From Citromicrobium sp. (GTDB lineage: Bacteria > Pseudomonadota > Alphaproteobacteria > Sphingomonadales > Sphingomonadaceae), in assembly GCA_003248395.1 (NCBI GenBank), contig QFNA01000111.1, positions 1 to 25,475 on the forward strand: a stretch of 25,475 nucleotides of DNA, given 5' to 3'. Below, one piece after another: positions 7,034 through 14,790 of the stretch; positions within the stretch are counted from its first letter, which is position 1; each line of letters begins with the position of its first letter. The position numbers and the translations under genes were made by a program. The notes beneath the pieces are model-generated. The model did no database searches. It saw nothing but the letters and a program-made list of their open reading frames with translations, and was not told where the DNA came from.

Positions 7034-9230
7034 ATTGTTGTGGTGACGCAGTGGGTGTGGGGCCAGGCTGTGCACGCCCAGTGGCGCGGTCGAGGAAATC
7101 GTCCCCGATTGCTTGCGGCGCGCCATCCTCTCCGCGATCCTGGCCCGGCTGCGGCTGTTGCGGCGGGACACGACGCCCTGGCTGAGCGGGAACGCGCGGG
7201 CGCGTTGCATCCTGTGCCGGAACGCGCTCTCCATCCACCGGGAAGGGGACCTCACCATCGGCAGGCTGCGACGTCCCCGGCTCGATCAGATTGCCCTGCT
7301 CGTCGATGTAATAATAGTCGTCGGGATCGCCGAAGAAATACTCGTCCTCTTCCTCCATCTGCCATTCGGGCAACTCGAGTTCGGTCTCGAATTCCTCGAC
7401 TGGGCGATCCTTCACCGCATAGCGCATGAAGGCGGCAAAAGCCTGCGCGGGTGCGCGCCCGCCCTGCAAGCCGCCGACGGCCCGGTTGTCGTCGCGTCCC
7501 ATCCATACGCCGGTGGTGATGCCGCTGGAAAAGCCGACGAAATATCCATCCTTGTTCGAGCTGGTCGTACCGGTCTTTCCCGCGACCGGCCTGCCAATCT
7601 GCGCCGCGCGCCCCGTACCGGTCTGCACCGCCGCCTGCAGCAGATCGGTGATGCCAGCCGCCACGTGATCGGGGATCAACTGCGTCTGCCGAGCGCGTTC
7701 GTGCTGGTAAAGCAATTCACCATCGGTCGTGGTCACCTTGACGATGCCATAGGGTTCGACTGACATCCCTCCGGACGACACGCCGGCAAAGGCGCGCGTC
7801 ATGTCGATCAGCCGCACCTCGTTCGATCCCAGGACCATGGCGGGATAGGTATTGATCGGCGTCGTCACGCCGAACCTGCGTGCCATCGACGCGACCTGGC
7901 CGAAACCGACTTCATTACCCAGCTGCGCGGCAACCGTGTTGATCGAATAGGCGAAGGCGGTGCGCAGATTGGTTTCGCCGATATTGCGACCGTTGGAATT
8001 GCGCGGCGACCATCCGCCCATGCTGACCGGCGTATCGACGACCCGATCCTCTGGCGTGTAGCCGGCCTCTATCGCGGCCAGATAGACGAAGAGTTTCCAG
8101 CTCGACCCCGGCTGGCGCAACGCATTGGTCGCGCGGTTGTAATTGGTTTCGACGTAATCGGTGCCGCCGACGAGAGCGAGGATAGCACCGTCGCGATCGA
8201 GACTAACGAGGGCACCCTGCGATCCGCCGGGCACATTGCCCTTGATAGCCGCAGTGGCTGCACGCTGCATGCCGACGTCAAGCGTCGTCCAGACTTCGAT
8301 CGGTTCGAATGTCTCGGGCAGCAGCAGATCGAGTTGTGGCAGCGCCCAGTCGGTAAAGTAGCGGACCGAGTTCTGGCCGCTCTCTTGCTTGAGCTTGACC
8401 GCGGAGACATCGACATTCGCCTGACTCGCGCTGATCCGGCCCTGTTCTCGCATCAACCGCAAAACCACACTGGCGCGCGCAACGGCCGCATCGACATCAG
8501 CTGTCGGGGAATAGCGGCTCGGCGCCTTGACCAGCCCGGCAATAATCGCCGCCTCGGCAGTCGAAAGATCGGTCGCTGGATGGCTGAAGAACTTGCGGCT
8601 GGCCGAATCGACGCCGTAGGCCCCACCACCAAAATAGACCTTGTTCAGATAAAGCTCGAGAATCTGTTCCTTGGAGAATTTCCATTCTAGCGCCAGCGCC
8701 AGCACGCCTTCGCGCAGTTTGCGATCGAGCGACCGGTTCGAATTGAGGAAGACATTGCGTGCGAGCTGCTGCGTTATGGTCGAAGTCGCGGCGATGCGCC
8801 CGTCGCCCGTCCCGGCGACGTAGAGGGCACGCGCGAGACCATAGGGGTCGATGCCCGGATGCGAGTAGTAGCGCCGGTCCTCGACCGATATCATCGCGTC
8901 CTTCATGACTTGCGGAATTTCATCCGAGGCGAGCCATTTGCCGTAGCTAGGTCCGAGTTCGACGATTTCCGAACCGTCGCGGGCACGCACAACGATCGTT
9001 TGGGCGTTCTGTGTCGCCTTCAGCTGGTAGAAGCTCGGCAGCGACCGCGCCGCGAAGGCAACCGCGATTCCCAAGAAAATGACCGCGAGAAGCGCGAGCG
9101 CCCCGCCCCAAAGGATGATGCGCTGCATCCATTTGGCAAAGCCCGAAGGTTGCGATCCGCCTCCCGCAGCCGACCGGCGGGCGCTTCTCCCGCGGCTCGC
9201 CTGGCTGCGGCGGCTGCCTCGTTTATCCAT
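7032..9230 (-). CDS. Class A penicillin-binding protein (PBP1A type), transglycosylase/transpeptidase
   Basis: This 732-residue bifunctional enzyme polymerises lipid II glycan strands and cross-links peptides in the periplasm. A basic cytoplasmic tail is followed by a membrane segment at about 36-61. The GT51 glycosyltransferase domain comes next: catalytic Glu117 in SVEDRRYYSHPGID, then ATSTITQQLARN, where most families have GGSTITQQ. The transpeptidase domain has SSWK (nucleophile Ser376), SIN (429-431) and KTGT (552-555). The tail beyond about residue 620 is acidic and then Pro/Gln-rich, probably a disordered periplasmic extension. ATG 9230 gives the normal N-terminus. It lies 106 bases downstream of msrB on the same strand and may be co-transcribed. 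The stop is inside the shared terminator. Confidence 0.93.
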   Translation of the reverse strand: MDKRGSRRSQASRGRSARRSAAGGGSQPSGFAKWMQRIILWGGALALLAVIFLGIAVAFAARSLPSFYQLKATQNAQTIVVRARDGSEIVELGPSYGKWLASDEIPQVMKDAMISVEDRRYYSHPGIDPYGLARALYVAGTGDGRIAATSTITQQLARNVFLNSNRSLDRKLREGVLALALEWKFSKEQILELYLNKVYFGGGAYGVDSASRKFFSHPATDLSTAEAAIIAGLVKAPSRYSPTADVDAAVARASVVLRLMREQGRISASQANVDVSAVKLKQESGQNSVRYFTDWALPQLDLLLPETFEPIEVWTTLDVGMQRAATAAIKGNVPGGSQGALVSLDRDGAILALVGGTDYVETNYNRATNALRQPGSSWKLFVYLAAIEAGYTPEDRVVDTPVSMGGWSPRNSNGRNIGETNLRTAFAYSINTVAAQLGNEVGFGQVASMARRFGVTTPINTYPAMVLGSNEVRLIDMTRAFAGVSSGGMSVEPYGIVKVTTTDGELLYQHERARQTQLIPDHVAAGITDLLQAAVQTGTGRAAQIGRPVAGKTGTTSSNKDGYFVGFSSGITTGVWMGRDDNRAVGGLQGGRAPAQAFAAFMRYAVKDRPVEEFETELELPEWQMEEEDEYFFGDPDDYYYIDEQGNLIEPGTSQPADGEVPFPVDGERVPAQDATRPRVPAQPGRRVPPQQPQPGQDRGEDGAPQAIGDDFLDRATGRAQPGPTPTASPQQ

Positions 9231-9336
9231 TCTGGGCAGAACCCTTCATGCGTCGCATCGAACCTTCGTTAGCGGCCGGCATCTTTCATGGCGAGCCGTA
9301 ACGACAGGTGAACGCGGCGCAAAGGGGCGCGGTTGA

Positions 9337-9735
9337 TTAATCCTCCGGTTCGAAGGCAAGCGCGGCGGAGTTGATGCAATAGCGCAATCCGCTCTCGCCA
9401 GGTCCGTCGGGGAACACGTGACCGAGATGGCTTGCACAGCGCGAGCAGGTGACTTCGGTGCGGATCATGCCATGAGAGACATCGCGATGTTCGACGACCA
9501 CGTCACCATCTGCCGGTTCTGTAAAGCTCGGCCAGCCCGAGCCGCTGTCGTATTTCGTGTCGCTATCGAACAGCCGCTGGCCGCATGCGGCGCAGTGATA
9601 TTCGCCTGACTGCTTGTTCTTGTCATACTTGCCCGTGAACGCACGCTCGGTACCCTTCTCGCGCATGACGTGATACTGTTCTGGCGAGAGCCGTTCGCGC
9701 CATTCGGCTTCAGTGCATTCGAGCTTGTCGGTCAC
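9337..9735 (-). CDS. msrB: Peptide-methionine (R)-S-oxide reductase MsrB
   Basis: MsrB reduces the R epimer of methionine sulfoxide in proteins. At 132 residues it is the usual single-domain size. The structural zinc site is complete (Cys48/Cys51 in HCAACG and Cys97/Cys100 in TCSRC). The catalytic Cys120 lies in RYCINSAALAF, and the GSGWPSF segment (64-71) shapes the substrate pocket. There is no signal peptide, so it is cytosolic. The start is GTG at 9735, with AAAGGA about six bases upstream. It is divergent from rpsT, with about 200 bases between them in which I see no other gene. Confidence 0.95.
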   Translation of the reverse strand: MTDKLECTEAEWRERLSPEQYHVMREKGTERAFTGKYDKNKQSGEYHCAACGQRLFDSDTKYDSGSGWPSFTEPADGDVVVEHRDVSHGMIRTEVTCSRCASHLGHVFPDGPGESGLRYCINSAALAFEPED

Positions 9736-9937
9736 GCCTTGTCCTTTCGGTTATGGCTGCGCATATAGGTGCAACAGGGAGCGATGCCCACGGTTCCGCC
9801 TTTCGCTTGACGATTCGCAGACCAGTGGCTAAGTGCGCCGCTTTCTGGCGGGAAACCGCCGACTTTCGACACGACCGATTTGAATTTGCGCCGCTCTTTC
9901 GCGCGGCTCCAGAGCTAGGACAGATTTAGAGAACCCT

Positions 9938-10198
9938 ATGGCAAACACGCCGCAAGCCAAGAAGCGCATCCGTCGCAACAACCGCCGCGCCGAAGTCAAC
10001 GGTGCGCGCATGAGCCGTATCCGCAACTTCGTGAAGAAGGTCGAACTGGCCATCGAAGGTGGCGACAAGGAAGCGGCCAAGAGTGCTTTGCAAAGTGCAC
10101 AGCCCGAAATGGCCCGCGGCGTTGCACGCGGCGTGATGCACAAGAACACGGCATCGCGGAAAATGAGCCGGCTGTCGAAGCGAGTCGCCGCTCTCTGA
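9938..10198 (+). CDS. rpsT: 30S ribosomal protein S20
   Basis: This small (86-residue), Lys/Arg-rich helical protein begins MANTPQAKKRIRRNNRRAEV, the standard opening of bacterial S20, which binds 16S rRNA early in 30S assembly. The length matches the family. Upstream, at 9890-9907, the leader has a short hairpin (GCCGC, 8-base loop, GCGGC). The ribosome binding site is weak, with only TTAGAGA near the ATG; S20 is known to be translationally autoregulated in E. coli, but nothing here proves that. It is followed by its own terminator and then dnaA, an order also known from other alphaproteobacteria such as Caulobacter. Confidence 0.97.
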   Translation: MANTPQAKKRIRRNNRRAEVNGARMSRIRNFVKKVELAIEGGDKEAAKSALQSAQPEMARGVARGVMHKNTASRKMSRLSKRVAAL

Positions 10199-10230
10199 TT
10201 CGCCGCGCCGAGGCGCGTTACGCAATTCGA

Positions 10231-10265
10231 AAAGGGGTCGGGACCAATCGGGTCCCGGCCCCTTT
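10231..10265 (+). terminator. Rho-independent terminator after rpsT
   Basis: Two arms of about 15 bases (AAAGGGGTCGGGACC at 10231-10245 and GGTCCCGGCCCCTTT at 10251-10265) pair completely except for one G-T wobble, around a 5-base loop. The A-rich foot pairs with a short T run, followed by CGCATTTGCG. It starts 33 bases past the rpsT stop and should separate rpsT transcription from dnaA. Confidence 0.8.
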
Positions 10266-10456
10266 CGCATTTGCGTATCGTATCGGGACGGACTTCGGTC
10301 ACCGAACCGTAACCGCGACGTAATGCAAGTCACGCTTTTTCCGCGATTCGCATCGGGACTTTGCAGATGATCGGCGGAAATACAGGGGGTTGAACGGCGG
10401 TCTGCGGGCTTCGCTGAGTCAACAAGTTTATTTCCGTTTTTTTGCAGTTATCCCCC

Positions 10457-10486
10457 TTGCGACTCAATGCCGCCGCTGCCTACACA
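10457..10486 (+). promoter_or_regulatory. Possible dnaA promoter
   Basis: TTGCGA at 10457-10462 and TACACA at 10481-10486 are separated by 18 bases and lie directly after the DnaA-box-like nonamer at 10448-10456. Transcription would start near 10493, placing both leader hairpins in the mRNA. The hexamers are only moderate matches to the sigma-70 consensus. Confidence 0.25.
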
Positions 10487-10495
10487 ATGGTCATT

Positions 10496-10517
10496 GCCCG
10501 GGGGGGACAGCCCGGGC
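10496..10517 (+). repeat. Inverted repeat (hairpin) in the dnaA leader, first
   Basis: GCCCGGG (10496-10502) and its complement CCCGGGC (10511-10517) are separated by an 8-base loop, GGGGACAG. All seven pairs are G-C, so it should be very stable in RNA. There is no T tract, so it is not a standard terminator. Confidence 0.6.
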
Positions 10518-10546
10518 TTCCACATCGATGGCACAAGGGGATCGCC

Positions 10547-10569
10547 CCCGGAAACCGTGTGATTCCGGG
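10547..10569 (+). repeat. Inverted repeat (hairpin) in the dnaA leader, second
   Basis: CCCGGAA (10547-10553) and TTCCGGG (10563-10569) pair perfectly around the 9-base loop ACCGTGTGA. Together with the upstream hairpin it gives the presumed dnaA mRNA a structured 5' region about 80 bases before the coding sequence. Confidence 0.55.
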
Positions 10570-10648
10570 CAAGGCAGCGCTGTATCTGCGCCCCGTGCAA
10601 TAGTGAGCAGACGGGCGGGTCGGCCCGATATTGGGGGTTGGAATACGG

Positions 10649-12106
10649 ATGGCCAAGTCGGGCGAAATTGCGGGCAAGAAGAAAGTCGGTAACGAGATGG
10701 AAGATCTGGAAGCGGTGAACCTGGCGGCAGACTGGGCCGATATCAGCCAGGGACTGCGAAAGGATCTCGGACACCAATTGCACAGCCAGTGGATCAAGCC
10801 GATCCAACTGGGCAGGATCGATGCGCAGACTGGCACGCTCGACCTGTTTCTGCCGACCGAATTCAGTGCCAACTGGGTCAAGGACCGCTTCGCCGACCGG
10901 CTGAGCCTGGCCTGGAAGATCGCCCGCAGTGAAGTGCGCCGCGTCAATATTTCGGTGCATCCGGGCCGACGCCAGGTCGCCGATTTGCGACTCCATTCGG
11001 ACGGCCGCCGCGCGGCGAATGACGGCGACCATTCAATGATGGCGATCGGTGCCGACACGATTGGCGATACTGGCTTTACCTCGAGCGTCGGACTCGACGC
11101 TTCGCTGACTTTTGCCGCTTTCATCACCGGCGAGGCCAATGTGCTGGCGTTCAACGCCGCGCAGCGCATGGCGGCGACGGAGAAGCCGCAGTTCAGCCCG
11201 CTCTATCTCAAGGCCGCGACAGGCCAGGGCAAGACCCATCTGCTGCACGCCATCGGGCATGCGTTTCTGCAGGCGCATAGCCGCAGCCGGATTTTCTACT
11301 GCAGCGCCGAACGCTTCATGGTCGAATTCGTGCAGGCGCTCAAAGCCAACCGCATGATCGAATTCAAGGCGCGGCTGCGGAGTTTCGACCTCCTTTTGGT
11401 CGACGACATACAGTTCATCATCGGCAAGGCCTCGGCGCAGGAAGAACTGCTGTATACAATCGATGCGCTGCTGGCCGAAGGTAAGCGCCTCGTCTTCGCC
11501 GCGGACCGCGCACCGCAGGCGCTCGACGGCGTTGAACCGCGGCTGCTCAGCCGGCTGTCGATGGGCCTGGTGGCAGACATACAGCCCGCCGATATCGAAT
11601 TGCGCAAGAAAATCCTGCATTCGAAGCTGACCAAGTTCGCACCGCTTGCCGTCCCCGAGGACGTGCTAGATTTCCTTGCCCGGACGATTACGCGCAATGT
11701 CCGCGAACTCGTCGGCGGGCTGAACAAGCTGATCGCCTATGCGCAGCTGACGGGACAGGAAGTGTCGCTCCAGCTCGCAGAAGAACAGCTGACCGATATC
11801 CTTTCGGCAAACCGCCGCCGGATCACGATCGACGAAATCCAGCGGACCGTGTGCCAGTTCTACCGGATCGATCGCAGTGAAATGAGCAGCAAGCGACGCG
11901 CGCGTGCCGTAGTCCGCCCGCGGCAGGTGGCGATGTATCTGTCCAAGGTGCTCACCCCCCGCAGCTATCCCGAAATCGGGCGCAAGTTCGGCGGACGCGA
12001 TCACAGCACCGTCATCCACGCAGTGCGGCTGATCGAGGATTTGCGCCAGCGCGATGCCGATATGGACGGCGACGTGCGCAGCCTGCTGCGTCAGTTGGAA
12101 AGCTGA
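10649..12106 (+). CDS. dnaA: Chromosomal replication initiator DnaA
   Basis: DnaA binds origin DnaA boxes and, as an ATP-bound filament, opens the duplex. Domain I is visible from about residue 18 (MEDLEAVNLAADWADISQGL), followed by a short variable linker. The AAA+ domain has Walker A AATGQGKTHLL (Lys195), Walker B LLLVDDIQF (Asp252-253), sensor I VFAADRAP and the RLLSRLSMGLVADIQ region. The C-terminal domain IV carries the DNA-binding signature GGRDHSTVIHAV at about 448-459. At about 485 residues it is full length. ATG 10649 is preferred; TTG 10631 and ATG 10697 are alternatives, none with a strong ribosome binding site. The first Gly of the canonical Walker A is Ala here, and the usual SRFEWGL box reads SRLSMGL. 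Confidence 0.96.
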   Translation: MAKSGEIAGKKKVGNEMEDLEAVNLAADWADISQGLRKDLGHQLHSQWIKPIQLGRIDAQTGTLDLFLPTEFSANWVKDRFADRLSLAWKIARSEVRRVNISVHPGRRQVADLRLHSDGRRAANDGDHSMMAIGADTIGDTGFTSSVGLDASLTFAAFITGEANVLAFNAAQRMAATEKPQFSPLYLKAATGQGKTHLLHAIGHAFLQAHSRSRIFYCSAERFMVEFVQALKANRMIEFKARLRSFDLLLVDDIQFIIGKASAQEELLYTIDALLAEGKRLVFAADRAPQALDGVEPRLLSRLSMGLVADIQPADIELRKKILHSKLTKFAPLAVPEDVLDFLARTITRNVRELVGGLNKLIAYAQLTGQEVSLQLAEEQLTDILSANRRRITIDEIQRTVCQFYRIDRSEMSSKRRARAVVRPRQVAMYLSKVLTPRSYPEIGRKFGGRDHSTVIHAVRLIEDLRQRDADMDGDVRSLLRQLES

Positions 12107-12186
12107 CGCACCGCGCCCCTGTCGTTGCACCTCACGCAAGCGAGCGTGGCCAATCGGCAATTGCCCGTCGGCCCACCTTTGCCTAG

Positions 12187-12633
12187 ATGCAGGGCATGAC
12201 CGGTCCCGCAGAGACAGCACCTTCAACCGTAACGCTGCCGCATAGTTTCCTCGAGGCGGCACTGCGCGGAATTCGCGGACATTGTCCGCGTTGCGGCGAA
12301 GCGCCGCTGTTTCGCAAATGGCTGAAGCCGGTGGATCGGTGCAGCGCCTGTTCGCAAGACTGGTCGAGCCAGCGCGCCGACGACTTTCCGGCCTACGTCT
12401 CCATCTTCGTGACCGGCCACGTGATGGCTCCGATCCTGATCTGGATGCTGCTCGATCTGGGCCTGTCCGCCTGGCTCGTGGCGGGGGCCGGGCTGCCCGT
12501 GTCCTTCGTCATGGCGGTCGCAATTATCCATCCCGCCAAAGGCGTGACGATCGCGCTGATGTGGTGGATGGGCATGAGCGGGTTTCGCAAGGAGCGACCT
12601 GCCGGGCATCCCGACCTGTCCGACGCCCCATGA
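12187..12633 (+). CDS. DUF983 family membrane protein with a zinc-ribbon-like N-terminus
   Basis: The 148-residue product fits DUF983, small membrane proteins of unknown function common in alphaproteobacteria. It has an N-terminal CPRCGEAPLFRKWLKPVDRC pattern (two CxxC pairs, the second CSAC) and a DDFPAY segment. Two membrane segments follow (about residues 70-90 and 93-115), then ALMWWMGMSGFRKE. The stop overlaps the next gene's start as ATGA (12630-12633), so translation of the MoeB-like gene is probably coupled. ATG 12196 is an alternative start. I infer no biochemical function. Confidence 0.85.
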   Translation: MQGMTGPAETAPSTVTLPHSFLEAALRGIRGHCPRCGEAPLFRKWLKPVDRCSACSQDWSSQRADDFPAYVSIFVTGHVMAPILIWMLLDLGLSAWLVAGAGLPVSFVMAVAIIHPAKGVTIALMWWMGMSGFRKERPAGHPDLSDAP

Positions 12634-13298
12634 TCCTTCCAGAAGACCGGCTCGACCGATTCGCCCGCCATATCGTGCTGCCCGAAATCGGCGGCGCGGG
12701 GCAGGTGGCGCTGGCCGGCAAGCACCTCGTGCTCGTGGGGCTCGGCGGGATCGGATCGCCTGCGCTGCAATATATTGCTGCGGCCGGCATCGGCAGGCTG
12801 ACGCTGGTCGATGACGACAGGGTCGAAGCGAGCAACCTCCAGCGCCAGACATTGTTCAACACGCGCGACATCGGGCACGGCAAGGCCGTGGTCGCCAAAC
12901 GCTGGGTGACGGGTTTCGACCCGGCTCTGGATGTCGCGATCAGCGACCGGCGCATCCGGGTGCCCCTGCTCTCGGCAGCAGTAGGGCGTTTCCAAGGCCA
13001 GGTCGGTGCCTTTGCCGGGCATATGCCGGGCGAGGCCTGTTATCGCTGCTTCGTCGGCGACGCGTTCGATACAGAGGATTGCGACAGCTGTGCTGATGAC
13101 GGAATGCTCGGCGCGATGGCGGGATGGGTCGCCACCTTCGCAGCATTGCAAGCTGTGCGCGTACTGCTCGATGGGGTCGGCAATCTCGGCCCAATCAATT
13201 GGGGGCAAGTCCATTTACTCGATGGGCTGGCGCCCGGCATGCGCAGTTTTGCCATTGCCAAGGACAGCGCATGCAAGGCGTGCGGTTCACCGCGCTAG
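12630..13298 (+). CDS. moeB: MoeB/ThiF/HesA-type adenylating enzyme with an internal deletion
   Basis: E1-like enzymes of this family adenylate the C-terminal Gly-Gly of small sulfur carriers (MoaD or ThiS) for molybdopterin or thiazole synthesis. Visible are the nucleotide-binding GLGGIG (37-42), Asp61 in LVDDDRVEASNLQRQT, and the zinc Cys pairs in CYRC (137-140) and CKAC (215-218). Family members have about 35 residues between the strand ending near DVAISDRRI (109) and RVPLLSAAVG (110), including the D(C/A)TDN motif whose Asp binds Mg-ATP. That stretch is absent here, although the frame is kept. The product is 222 residues instead of about 255 and is probably inactive. ThiF rather than MoeB is possible; no moa or thi genes are adjacent. 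Confidence 0.8.
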   Translation: MILPEDRLDRFARHIVLPEIGGAGQVALAGKHLVLVGLGGIGSPALQYIAAAGIGRLTLVDDDRVEASNLQRQTLFNTRDIGHGKAVVAKRWVTGFDPALDVAISDRRIRVPLLSAAVGRFQGQVGAFAGHMPGEACYRCFVGDAFDTEDCDSCADDGMLGAMAGWVATFAALQAVRVLLDGVGNLGPINWGQVHLLDGLAPGMRSFAIAKDSACKACGSPR

Positions 13299-13364
13299 GA
13301 TCTCGTCGACCCACGCCGGCACAAGCTCGCCCGCCCTTCCCTGGCGCGATTCGTCGAACCAGTG

Positions 13365-13988
13365 CTACCCTTCGCTGCGTTCGAGATTGAGTTCGAGCGT
13401 TGCCGCCCCGAGTTCACGGGCGTCCCTGACGAAACCTGCCGCAGGAGAGACCGCGCCGGAGGTGCCGATCGAAACGAACAGGTCGGCAGCACGCAGAGCA
13501 GAATAAATCCGGTCCATCTCATAAGGCATTTCGCCGAACCAGACGACGTCGGGACGCAATGCCTGCCGGTCACAATGCGGACAGGCGGGCCGGTCGGTAA
13601 GCGGCGCAGCCCAGCGATGCCGGCTCTCGCAGGCTACGCATAGCGCGCTCAGCAATTCACCATGCATGTGAAGGACGCGCGTCGCCCCGGCACGTTCATG
13701 GAGGTCGTCGACATTCTGCGTGACGATGAGCAGCTCTCCGGCCCATTCACGATCAAGCCGGGCGAGTGCCTCGTGCGCTGCGTTCGGCTCGACCTGCTGC
13801 ACAGCGGCTCGGCGCGCATCGTAAAACCCCTGCACCAACGCTGGATCGCGCGCGAAACCTTCGGGGGTGGCGACGTCTTCGACCCGGTGCTGTTCCCACA
13901 ACCCACCGGCGGAGCGGAAGGTATCGACGCCGCTTTCCGCGGAAATCCCTGCTCCGGTCAGGACCACGATGTTGCGTATCTCGGCCAT
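13365..13988 (-). CDS. cobB: Sirtuin NAD-dependent protein deacylase (CobB type), C-terminally truncated by a TAG
   Basis: Class III sirtuins remove acyl groups from lysine using NAD. The product shows GAGISAESGVDTFR (11-25), QNVDDLHERAG, catalytic His109 in HMHGE, four zinc Cys (117, 120, 136, 139) and SIGTSG. Tyr56-x-x-Arg59 matches the pair that gives CobB and SIRT5 preference for acidic acyl groups such as succinyl. Translation stops at TAG 13367-13365. The same frame then continues with HWFDESRQGRAGELVPAW and ends at TGA 13287, exactly the expected family C-terminus of about 25 residues. One base change (for example TCG to TAG) would explain it. The restored gene would overlap the convergent MoeB-like gene by 12 bases. 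ATG 13988 is preferred to TTG 13997. Confidence 0.85.
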   Translation of the reverse strand: MAEIRNIVVLTGAGISAESGVDTFRSAGGLWEQHRVEDVATPEGFARDPALVQGFYDARRAAVQQVEPNAAHEALARLDREWAGELLIVTQNVDDLHERAGATRVLHMHGELLSALCVACESRHRWAAPLTDRPACPHCDRQALRPDVVWFGEMPYEMDRIYSALRAADLFVSIGTSGAVSPAAGFVRDARELGAATLELNLERSEG

Positions 13989-14058
13989 TGCTTTCAAGTA
14001 GCGAAGGATCGAGGCAGTTCAAAGGCTGCCCGGCGACGCATCGGACAGAGGAGCGCGA

Positions 14059-14787
14059 ATGGCGCGGATCGGCATTATCGGCAGCGACGGCGCCATGGGG
14101 TATGCCCTCATCACCGTGATCGAGGCGAGCGGGCACGCGCTGGCGGGGGGAATCGACCGGGGCGGTGATCCGGCCTCGCTTGCCGACGCCAGCGACGTAC
14201 TGGTCGACTTCTCGGCGCCGGCCGCGCTCGACGGCAATCTCCATGCCGCCATCGGCGCAGGCATCCCGATCGTGATCGGCACCACGGGGCTCGATCCATC
14301 ACATCACGAAGCAATCGACAATGCCGCGCGTGCCGTGCCCATTCTCCAGACCGGGAACACTTCGCTGGGCGTTACCCTGCTTGCGCATCTGGTGCGCGAA
14401 GCGTCGGCGAAGCTTGGCCCCGATTGGGACATCGAAATCGTCGAGATGCATCACCGCCGCAAGGTCGACGCGCCGAGCGGTACCGCACTCCTGCTGGGCG
14501 AGGCGGCAGCCGATGCGCGCGGTATCGCGCTTGCAGAAAGGCGCGAGAACTGGCGCGACAGGGAGGCGCGAGCCCGGCGCGAGGGTGCGATTGGCTTCGC
14601 GTCGCTGCGCGGCGGCACGGTGGCGGGCGAGCACAGCGTGATCCTGGCAGGCGAAGAAGAACGGCTGACGCTTTCGCATTCTGCAGAGAACCGTGCCATT
14701 TTCGCGCGCGGTGCGCTCAAGGCCGCCGAATGGCTGATCGGACGCGAGCCCGGCCGATATGCGATGGATAATGTGCTTGGCCTGTAA
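14059..14787 (+). CDS. dapB: 4-hydroxy-tetrahydrodipicolinate reductase DapB
   Basis: DapB makes tetrahydrodipicolinate with NAD(P)H in the lysine and diaminopimelate pathway, and so feeds peptidoglycan synthesis. The 242-residue product has the dinucleotide-binding GIIGSDGAMG (5-14), the GTTG segment (74-77), and the substrate site HHRRKVDAPSGTA with His131, His132 and Lys135. It ends YAMDNVLGL as usual. AGAGGAG lies six bases before the ATG. It is complete. The nth gene starts three bases after its stop, so the two form an operon. The later pathway enzyme DapE is encoded 2.3 kb away on the other strand. Confidence 0.96.
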   Translation: MARIGIIGSDGAMGYALITVIEASGHALAGGIDRGGDPASLADASDVLVDFSAPAALDGNLHAAIGAGIPIVIGTTGLDPSHHEAIDNAARAVPILQTGNTSLGVTLLAHLVREASAKLGPDWDIEIVEMHHRRKVDAPSGTALLLGEAAADARGIALAERRENWRDREARARREGAIGFASLRGGTVAGEHSVILAGEEERLTLSHSAENRAIFARGALKAAEWLIGREPGRYAMDNVLGL

Positions 14788-14790
14788 GCC

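Larger units (their letters stand above)
10266..10648 (+). other. Non-coding leader region of dnaA
   Basis: About 380 bases between the rpsT terminator and dnaA hold no convincing gene; a 100-residue frame at 10390-10692 overlaps dnaA and has no protein-like features. The region contains an AT-rich stretch (about 10420-10450, with a run of seven T), a DnaA-box-like nonamer TTATCCCCC at 10448-10456 (7 of 9 matches to TTATCCACA), a possible promoter and two hairpins, listed separately. A lone imperfect box does not justify calling an origin. The likeliest role is transcriptional and translational control of dnaA. Confidence 0.5.

Noticed and set aside
10266..10648. Replication origin next to dnaA
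   Set aside because: Only one imperfect DnaA-box-like nonamer was seen and no cluster. In many alphaproteobacteria the origin is not beside dnaA.
10390..10692. Possible 100-residue gene in the dnaA leader
   Set aside because: It overlaps the dnaA start, has no clear ribosome binding site and encodes an Arg/Gly-rich sequence typical of random high-GC frames.
12282..12629. Upstream extension of the MoeB-like protein
   Set aside because: It overlaps DUF983 in another frame. The family N-terminus begins at ATG 12630.
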